A stretch of DNA of 64,000 bases from an uncultured Saprospiraceae bacterium (lineage in GTDB: Bacteria; Bacteroidota; Bacteroidia; Chitinophagales; Saprospiraceae), in contig CALEYL010000062.1 of assembly GCA_937926205.1 (NCBI GenBank), positions 1-64,000 on the forward strand, in the 5' to 3' direction. Positions 59,014-64,000 of the stretch are shown here, in pieces. How positions within the stretch are numbered: the first letter of the stretch is position 1; every line of letters starts with the position of its first letter. The notes under the pieces are model-generated. The model was not told where the DNA came from. It searched no databases and saw only the letters and a list, made by a program, of their open reading frames with translations. A program made the translations under genes and the position numbers.

Positions 59014-59553
59014 ATGATAAAACCACGCATCGCACTTGATATGGACGAGGTTATTGCAGACGTATCGCCCAAGTTTCTCGACCTGTTTGAAAGAGAGCTC
59101 GGCATCAGGTTGCAAAAAGAAGACTACTGGGGAAAGAAGATTTATCAAATCAATGGCGCCACACATGTTCGCGATTTTCTCCACGATAAAGGTTTCTTCG
59201 CCGATCTGCCGGTCATGCCCGGCAGTCAGGAAGTTGTTAAGAGCCTGACAGAACATTACGATGTCTTCATCACATCCGCTGCGATGGAATTTCGGGCTTC
59301 TTTAGAGGACAAATACGACTGGCTGCAGCAGCATTTCCCTTTTATTCACTGGCGTAATTTCGTTTTCTGCGGCGATAAAAGCATCTTGCGCGCTGATTAC
59401 ATGATTGACGACCATGTGAACAACCTGGAAACCTTTACGGGCAAAGGGCTGCTTTATACCGCTTCGCACAACATTGACGAAAACCGCTTCACAAGGGTGA
59501 ACAACTGGGAAGAAATCGCTGCATTTTTTGATCAGGAAAGACAAAAAGGCTAA
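59014..59553 (+). CDS. 5'(3')-deoxyribonucleotidase (NT5C family)
   Basis: A 179-residue HAD-type phosphatase of the NT5C family, which dephosphorylates deoxyribonucleoside monophosphates. Motif I is LDMDEVIADV (nucleophile Asp9, acid Asp11), motif II is FITSAAME, and the C-terminal DYMIDDHVNNLETF carries the metal aspartates. The frame is open back to 58876, but MIKPRIALDMDEV is the normal start. It is divergent from the small ferredoxin-fold gene, 91 bases apart. Confidence 0.92.
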   Translation: MIKPRIALDMDEVIADVSPKFLDLFERELGIRLQKEDYWGKKIYQINGATHVRDFLHDKGFFADLPVMPGSQEVVKSLTEHYDVFITSAAMEFRASLEDKYDWLQQHFPFIHWRNFVFCGDKSILRADYMIDDHVNNLETFTGKGLLYTASHNIDENRFTRVNNWEEIAAFFDQERQKG

Positions 59554-59606
59554 GCAACGGGAAGGGTAACCCGGTAGGTATATAATGTGGGAAACATCGG
59601 GCGATA

Positions 59607-59641
59607 GAGATTTCCGAAATCTCAAAGATTCCGGAAATCTC
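59607..59641. repeat. Nested GAGATTTCC palindromes
   Basis: GAGATTTCCGAAATCTC (59607-59623) is a perfect 17-base palindrome; GATTCCGGAAATCTC follows, so GAGATTTCC at the start also pairs with GGAAATCTC at 59633-59641. It lies between the convergent nucleotidase and T9SS genes. Confidence 0.75.
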
Positions 59642-59705
59642 ACAATCTCACACTCGCTTGACGCACAACGCGCAGCGACATGTGTAAATAACAATCGTCA
59701 ATCGT

Positions 59706-60548
59706 TTATTGCTTCAGAATCCGCAATGTTGTCATTGCCATTCCATCACTAAACCGAACAAAATAAACGCCGGAGGCAAGTTCGCTCCAATTGCGTTTCA
59801 AATTGTTTTCGCCCGCTGAAAGCAACACTTCTTCTGAGCGCATCAGGCTCCCCTGAACATCCATAACATCCATTTTGAAGCGCCCGCTGCTGGAAGAAAC
59901 CATCCGGATGTTTAATTCTTTGTCTACCGGATTCGGCCAGGCAGATACCTGCTCAAACAATTGGGTGGAAGGTACACTGCTCGTCGTCATTTCAGTCAGC
60001 GTCACAGGCGTTGTCAGGCGTACCGCATTGTCTCCCGCTGAAGAGTTGTTGTTGTTCGTGGCATTACCGGAAGCGTAAAAGCGTACATTGCCCGTTCCGG
60101 CAGCCGGGGCAGTCCATTCCACCTCAAATGTATTGCCGATACTCGGGGTATTGTGCTCAACGTATACCCGGTTACTAATGGTTGTTTGACGTATCCCATC
60201 CGGAGGCGTACCAAATGTTCCGGCGCCCTGGTTGTTAGCACCCGCCAGTGCAACAGCCATAAAGCCGTAACGAGAAGGCGATCCTGCACCTGCGGTTATG
60301 GCAACGCGAAGGGTATAGGTTTTACCGGGTTCGTAGTTGGTAACGGCACTTCCGTTGTCCAGCACTTGCACAGCGATTGAAGGCGCAAAACTACCCCCGT
60401 TGTGGCAAAGGGAACAAAAAACGCCACCGCCAAGTGGTGACCCGGTGAGGTCTACCGACTGATTGACACCAGCGCCCGTAGCACTGCCCATAAAGCAGTA
60501 GGCGCCAGCTGCAATGACAAAAAAAGAGTAAATAAAACGAAATTTCAT
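59706..60548 (-). CDS. T9SS protein with CxxCH anchor domain
   Basis: A 280-residue protein. A signal peptide (1-21) is followed by GGGVFCSLCHNGG (C45, C48, H49), a heme-attachment-type motif, a beta domain like the N-terminal one of the 1385-residue protein (about 50-185; VEHNTPSIGNTFEVEWTAP, NVRFYASGNATNNNNSSAGD), and a T9SS sorting domain (about 205-280: AWPNPVDKELNIRMV ... ASGVYFVRF). It is therefore a compact version of the large protein, without the repeat region, and likely surface-exposed. It ends beside the convergent nucleotidase gene. Confidence 0.9.
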   Translation of the reverse strand: MKFRFIYSFFVIAAGAYCFMGSATGAGVNQSVDLTGSPLGGGVFCSLCHNGGSFAPSIAVQVLDNGSAVTNYEPGKTYTLRVAITAGAGSPSRYGFMAVALAGANNQGAGTFGTPPDGIRQTTISNRVYVEHNTPSIGNTFEVEWTAPAAGTGNVRFYASGNATNNNNSSAGDNAVRLTTPVTLTEMTTSSVPSTQLFEQVSAWPNPVDKELNIRMVSSSSGRFKMDVMDVQGSLMRSEEVLLSAGENNLKRNWSELASGVYFVRFSDGMAMTTLRILKQ

Positions 60549-60756
60549 AGATATGGTGTTAAGGTGAAAAAATGAGAGAAGCCAATGGTTCTTAGAATAA
60601 ACCCAGCATCTAAGGTTTATTTAATGTATAGACATATATTACAAAGATGAGGTCAAACAAACAGAATTAATTGAAATTCTGTAATCTTGTCTATAAGACG
60701 ACTTATTAGAGGCTATTTTGAATGAATGTTGATTCAGCTAACAAAACCAATAACAC

Positions 60757-62100
60757 ATGTTCTGTTTCCGATTTTATACCATCCTTACGCTGTTCATTAT
60801 CTGCTTTTCTCCTGCATTTGCCCAAACGCCGTACCCTTTAATTCTGGATGAACGTGAGCGCGCGCAGGTCATCAATGAAGTTCTGGAAGATCGCTTCAAT
60901 AACCTGCTACCCCAGCTTATGCGCCGGGAAGGAATTGACATGTGGATCTTGATTTCAAGGGAATACAATGAGGATCCTGTCATGAAAACCATGTTGCCGG
61001 CGGAATGGCTTTCTGCACGAAGGCGCACCGTTATGGTGTTTTATGATGGCGGTCCGGGAACCGAAATTGAAAAACTCGCTATTGCCCGCTACGATATTGG
61101 ACTGCTGAAAGCACAATGGGATCTCAACGTCTATCCGGACCAGTGGGAAGCCCTCTTGGAAGTGATAAAAGCGCGAAATCCTAAAAAGATTGCCATCAAT
61201 ACTTCCCGTACGTATGCTTTGGCAGATGGTCTTACGCACACGGAACACGAGCTCATGATGAACACCCTCCCGGAAACCTATAAATCCCGAATAACTTCCG
61301 GAGAAAAACTCGCTGTTGCCTGGCTTGAAACCCGGTCTGAAAAAGAGATGGTCCTATACGAACACATTGCGCACCTCTCGCACCTGATCGTACAGGAAGG
61401 GCTTTCAGAAAAAGTGATCCAACCAGGTGTTACAACGACAGAAGATGTGGTTTGGTGGTACCGGCAGCGCGTACGCGAACTGGGATTAGATACCTGGTTT
61501 CATCCAACGGTTGACATTCAGCGTGCCGACCCGGCCAACTTCGATCAGCTCCGGACTTTTTCCAAACGGCCAGAGCGACAAGTTATCCTGCCCGGCGACT
61601 TATTGCATGTCGATTTTGGCATCACTTACCTTCGCCTCAATACCGATATGCAACAACACGCATATGTGCTGCGCGCGGGTGAAAAAGCCATTCCGGCATC
61701 CCTAGAGGAGGCATTCCGGCAGGGCAACCGCCTTCAGGATATTCTGGTGAGCCAGTTTGCGCCCGGCAAAAGCGGAAATGAGGTTCTGGCTGATGCCCTG
61801 AAACAGGCGCAGGCAGAAAAAATTGCCGGAACAATTTATACCCACCCCATTGGATATCACGGGCATGCTGCCGGGCCAACCATAGGGCTTTGGGACAACC
61901 AAAAAGGGGTTCCGGGCCCGGGGGATTATCCACTCTTTTACAATACTGCTTATTCCATAGAGTTAAATGCCGCTGTGTTTATCCCTGAATGGAATAAAAC
62001 CATACGCATCATGCTGGAAGAAGACGGCTATTTTCATGAAAAAGGATTCCGCTTCATCGACGGCCGGCAAGAGGTAATTTATACGATACCACGTTTGTAA
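60757..62100 (+). CDS. M24 family metallopeptidase (Xaa-Pro aminopeptidase-like), exported
   Basis: A 447-residue protein with a signal peptide (1-22, ending FAQ) and a creatinase-type N-terminal domain (about 25-185) followed by a pita-bread M24 domain. Metal ligands are Asp in HVDFGITYLRLNTDMQ, His in PIGYHGHAAG, and the Glu pair in YSIELN and MLEEDGYF. Length and order are normal. Export suggests it trims proline-containing peptides outside the cytoplasm. A convergent terminator-like hairpin follows. Confidence 0.9.
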   Translation: MFCFRFYTILTLFIICFSPAFAQTPYPLILDERERAQVINEVLEDRFNNLLPQLMRREGIDMWILISREYNEDPVMKTMLPAEWLSARRRTVMVFYDGGPGTEIEKLAIARYDIGLLKAQWDLNVYPDQWEALLEVIKARNPKKIAINTSRTYALADGLTHTEHELMMNTLPETYKSRITSGEKLAVAWLETRSEKEMVLYEHIAHLSHLIVQEGLSEKVIQPGVTTTEDVVWWYRQRVRELGLDTWFHPTVDIQRADPANFDQLRTFSKRPERQVILPGDLLHVDFGITYLRLNTDMQQHAYVLRAGEKAIPASLEEAFRQGNRLQDILVSQFAPGKSGNEVLADALKQAQAEKIAGTIYTHPIGYHGHAAGPTIGLWDNQKGVPGPGDYPLFYNTAYSIELNAAVFIPEWNKTIRIMLEEDGYFHEKGFRFIDGRQEVIYTIPRL

Positions 62101-62105
62101 AATGA

Positions 62106-62142
62106 AACAGCCCCGAAGTAGCATGGCTCCTTCAGGGCTGTT
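62106..62142. terminator. Convergent-gene hairpin between the M24 gene and mscL
   Basis: AACAGCCC (62106-62113) pairs with GGGCTGTT (62135-62142) and the inner GAAG/CTTC and AGC/GCT extend the stem with two mismatches. It probably serves both directions, though T-runs are weak. Confidence 0.6.
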
Positions 62143-62163
62143 ATATGAAAATCTAAAACAAAA

Positions 62164-62577
62164 CTACTTCTTCAGCAGATCGCGGATTTCTGCGAGCAGT
62201 GTTTCCGTTGCCGATGGGGCCGGTGGAGCAGCCGGAGCAGCTTCCTCCTTCTTCTTCATTTTATTGAAAGCCTTAACGACCATGAAAATGACAAAACCAA
62301 TAATCAAAAAGTCGATAATGCTTTGAAGGAATGCGCCCAGCATAATGACCAATTCCGGTTCAGCAACCGTTCCATCTGCTGCCAAAACGGCATCTTTGAG
62401 CTTGATGGGCAGGGCTTTAGTCAGCTCCACGCCTCCCAGAACCAGGCCGATAATCGGAGAAAGAATGTTATCAACGAGCGATGAAACGATTTTGCCGAAA
62501 GCGCCACCGATGATAACACCGACCGCCAGATCCATCACATTGCCTTTGCTGATAAAATCCTTAAATTCTTTCCACAT
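62164..62577 (-). CDS. mscL: Large-conductance mechanosensitive channel MscL
   Basis: A 137-residue inner-membrane channel that opens under membrane tension and releases solutes in osmotic downshock. The amphipathic N-terminal helix (MWKEFKDFISKGNVMDLAVG), the pore helix (GVIIGGAFGKIVSSLVDNIL), the second helix (LQSIIDFLIIGFVIFMVV) and the charged, Pro-rich C-terminal bundle (KKKEE ... ETLLAEIRDLLKK) are all present. The start at 62577 gives the family N-terminus; the frame opens at 62628. Confidence 0.97.
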   Translation of the reverse strand: MWKEFKDFISKGNVMDLAVGVIIGGAFGKIVSSLVDNILSPIIGLVLGGVELTKALPIKLKDAVLAADGTVAEPELVIMLGAFLQSIIDFLIIGFVIFMVVKAFNKMKKKEEAAPAAPPAPSATETLLAEIRDLLKK

Positions 62578-62616
62578 AGTTATTCGTTTTTGTTTTGTTA
62601 GACACGACTTTCGGGA

Positions 62617-62624
62617 TAAAAGTA
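62617..62624 (-). promoter_or_regulatory. Possible -7 element TACTTTTA for mscL
   Basis: The minus-strand TACTTTTA lies 40 bases before the mscL ATG, with a TTG about 17 bases further upstream. One base differs from TAnnTTTG. Confidence 0.35.
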
Positions 62625-62642
62625 ACAATTCTGCATTAGAAC

Positions 62643-62677
62643 AAAAACGGTCTTGCCTGAAAATTCAGACAAGACCG
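62643..62677 (-). terminator. Rho-independent terminator of the aconitase gene
   Basis: On the minus strand CGGTCTTG-T-CTGAA pairs with TTCAG-G-CAAGACCG, 13 base pairs with one mismatch, followed by TTTTTG. It begins 33 bases after the aconitase stop at 62710. Confidence 0.88.
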
Positions 62678-62709
62678 CTTCTATCGTATTCCGTTCAAAA
62701 CAAAGTTGC

Positions 62710-64000
62710 TTACATCGCTCCCCGGTCCTGACGAATTTTATTCAATGCCGATCCCGAACGAACCCAGACAATCTGTTGCTCGTTGTACGTGTGTGCCACT
62801 TCAAAGCGGTCCTGAGTCCCGTCTGTGTGGTTGAGCACAATGGTCAGGTTGGTTCCGGGTTTCATCTCTTCAAAACCGAGGAGATCCACCGTGTCATCCT
62901 GGCGAATGCGTTCGTAATCCGCAGGATTCACAAAAGTAAGGGCCAGCATACCCTGCTTTTTCAGGTTTGTTTCGTGGATGCGCGCAAAAGATTTCACTAC
63001 TACCGCTTTTACACCGAGGAAGCGGGGTTGCATAGCCGCATGTTCGCGCGAAGAGCCTTCGCCATAGTTTTCTTCCCCAAAAACAATCGTGCCAACACCG
63101 GCATTGCGGTAAGCAAGACCGGAATCCGGTACCGCCATGTATTTGCTTTCTACAAAATTAAGGACATTATTGGCCTCATCATTGTACGCATTGATGGCGC
63201 TGATGAAGGTGTTTTTAGCTATGTTTTGCAAATGGCCGCGGAACTCCAGCCAGGGACCGGCCATAGATATGTGGTCAGTCGTACACTTGCCTTTGATTTT
63301 GATCAAAACACGCATACCCTTGAGTTGCGCAGCCGTGATCGGTGTAAAAGGCGTCAGCAACTGCAGGCGATTCGACTCAGGCGATACTTCAATTTTTATT
63401 TTACTGCCGTCTGCTGCAGGCGCCTGAAAGCCGGCATCTTCCACATCGAAACCTTTCACGGGCAATTCAACGCCCGTTGGCGGGTCTAATTTCACCGCGA
63501 CGCCATCTTCGTTTATCAACGTATCGGTAAGCGGATTAAACGTCAGATCGCCGGCAATTGCCAGAGCCGTCACGATTTCAGGCGAAGCCACAAACGCACG
63601 GGTTTGCGGGTTTCCATCGTTGCGCTTGGAGAAGTTGCGGTTAAAAGACGTGATGATGGAGTTCGCGCGTTTCGGATCGTCGGTATGCCGCGACCATTGG
63701 CCGATGCAGGGACCGCAGGCATTGGCCATGACAACCCCGCCCATTTTTTCGAAAGCTTCGAGTTGCCCGTCGCGCTGTACGGTATAGCGAATCTGCTCCG
63801 AACCCGGCGTCACCGTAAATTCGGCTTTCACTTTCAATTTTTTACTGACTGCCTGACGCGCAACGGAAGCAGCCCGGTCCAGGTCTTCGTAGGAGGAGTT
63901 GGTACAGGAGCCGATCAGGCCTACCTCCAGTTTTTGCGGGTAGTCATTTTCTTTTACGGCTTTGGCAAACTCTGAGATCGGCCATGCCAAATCTGGCGTG
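62710..64000 (-). CDS. Aconitate hydratase, C-terminal part (partial at the right edge)
   Basis: The frame is open to the window edge, so only the C-terminal 430 or so residues of a protein of about 755 residues are seen. The sequence resembles the mitochondrial-type aconitase: GSCTNSSYEDLDRA and NACGPCIGQW hold three iron-sulfur-cluster cysteines (the second motif gives two), and GEENYGEGSSREHAA carries the substrate-binding Ser-Arg pair. The enzyme interconverts citrate and isocitrate in the TCA cycle. The start lies outside the window; a TTG at 63990 is merely internal. A strong terminator follows. Confidence 0.96.
   Translation of the reverse strand, partial: TPDLAWPISEFAKAVKENDYPQKLEVGLIGSCTNSSYEDLDRAASVARQAVSKKLKVKAEFTVTPGSEQIRYTVQRDGQLEAFEKMGGVVMANACGPCIGQWSRHTDDPKRANSIITSFNRNFSKRNDGNPQTRAFVASPEIVTALAIAGDLTFNPLTDTLINEDGVAVKLDPPTGVELPVKGFDVEDAGFQAPAADGSKIKIEVSPESNRLQLLTPFTPITAAQLKGMRVLIKIKGKCTTDHISMAGPWLEFRGHLQNIAKNTFISAINAYNDEANNVLNFVESKYMAVPDSGLAYRNAGVGTIVFGEENYGEGSSREHAAMQPRFLGVKAVVVKSFARIHETNLKKQGMLALTFVNPADYERIRQDDTVDLLGFEEMKPGTNLTIVLNHTDGTQDRFEVAHTYNEQQIVWVRSGSALNKIRQDRGAM

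Noticed and set aside
1..64000. tRNA or rRNA genes
   Set aside because: No cloverleaf with the usual invariant bases or rRNA-like stretch was seen on either strand; a dedicated scan could not be run.

Overview
The window looks like a chromosomal contig of a member of the Bacteroidota, most likely class Saprospiria (Haliscomenobacter/Lewinella-like). Supporting signs: five secreted proteins end in Por/type IX secretion (T9SS) C-terminal sorting domains; promoters fit the Bacteroidota pattern (TAnnTTTG at -7) and lack clear Shine-Dalgarno sites; there are SprB/PKD-like adhesin repeats, a Reg_prop/Y_Y_Y histidine kinase, WG repeats and a CxxCH-bearing anchor domain. Base composition is close to balanced except for AT-rich patches at about 1-580 and 30870-31470. 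I found no tRNA, rRNA or CRISPR array.

Layout. 1-709: an AT-rich membrane-protein gene, open at the left edge and split by a run of eight G. 1116-6155 (minus): two exported metallopeptidases (M16 and M61-PDZ) separated by a long imperfect palindrome. 6427-9093: a STAND-type NTPase with recently duplicated TPR repeats. 9258-13803: a WG-repeat protein, then YceI / outer-membrane porin / YceI / small membrane protein. 13814-23770: a protein of unknown function (minus), then secreted T9SS proteins, a membrane-tethered AraC regulator whose receiver lacks the phosphoacceptor Asp, a serine beta-lactamase-like hydrolase and an LD-carboxypeptidase. 23915-31780: a WD40 membrane protein resembling a STAND protein without its NTPase, a REP cluster beside a truncated REP-associated transposase, a NarL-type two-component pair (minus), and a repeat-rich gene desert. 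31781-38206: an outer-membrane barrel, cmk, lipoproteins, a lipoprotein serpin divergent from a Crp/Fnr regulator, and a pirin with an added export signal.

38383-45386 is one clear functional unit: a TetR regulator followed by TolC, HlyD, two ABC ATPases and two ABC-2 permeases (YbhGFSR-like efflux). The same 16-bp palindrome lies in front of both tetR and tolC, which suggests autoregulation plus repression of the pump. 45390-56579 carries surface and envelope proteins (a 1385-aa CxxCH/adhesin T9SS protein, a VIT-domain T9SS protein, the HtrA/Deg protease and a CotH-lamin-tail protein). 56649-64000 holds an Rpn-like nuclease, rsgA, a small ferredoxin-fold protein, a 5'-nucleotidase, a second CxxCH T9SS protein, an M24 peptidase, mscL and the C-terminal part of aconitase, which runs off the right edge.

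The most noteworthy observations are the poly-G split membrane gene, the pseudo-receiver AraC protein, the nested REP inverted repeat with its broken transposase, the paired TetR operators, the two CxxCH/T9SS proteins, and an intrinsic terminator (31475-31504) with no gene upstream of it. All family assignments rest on motif recognition by eye; no database search was run.
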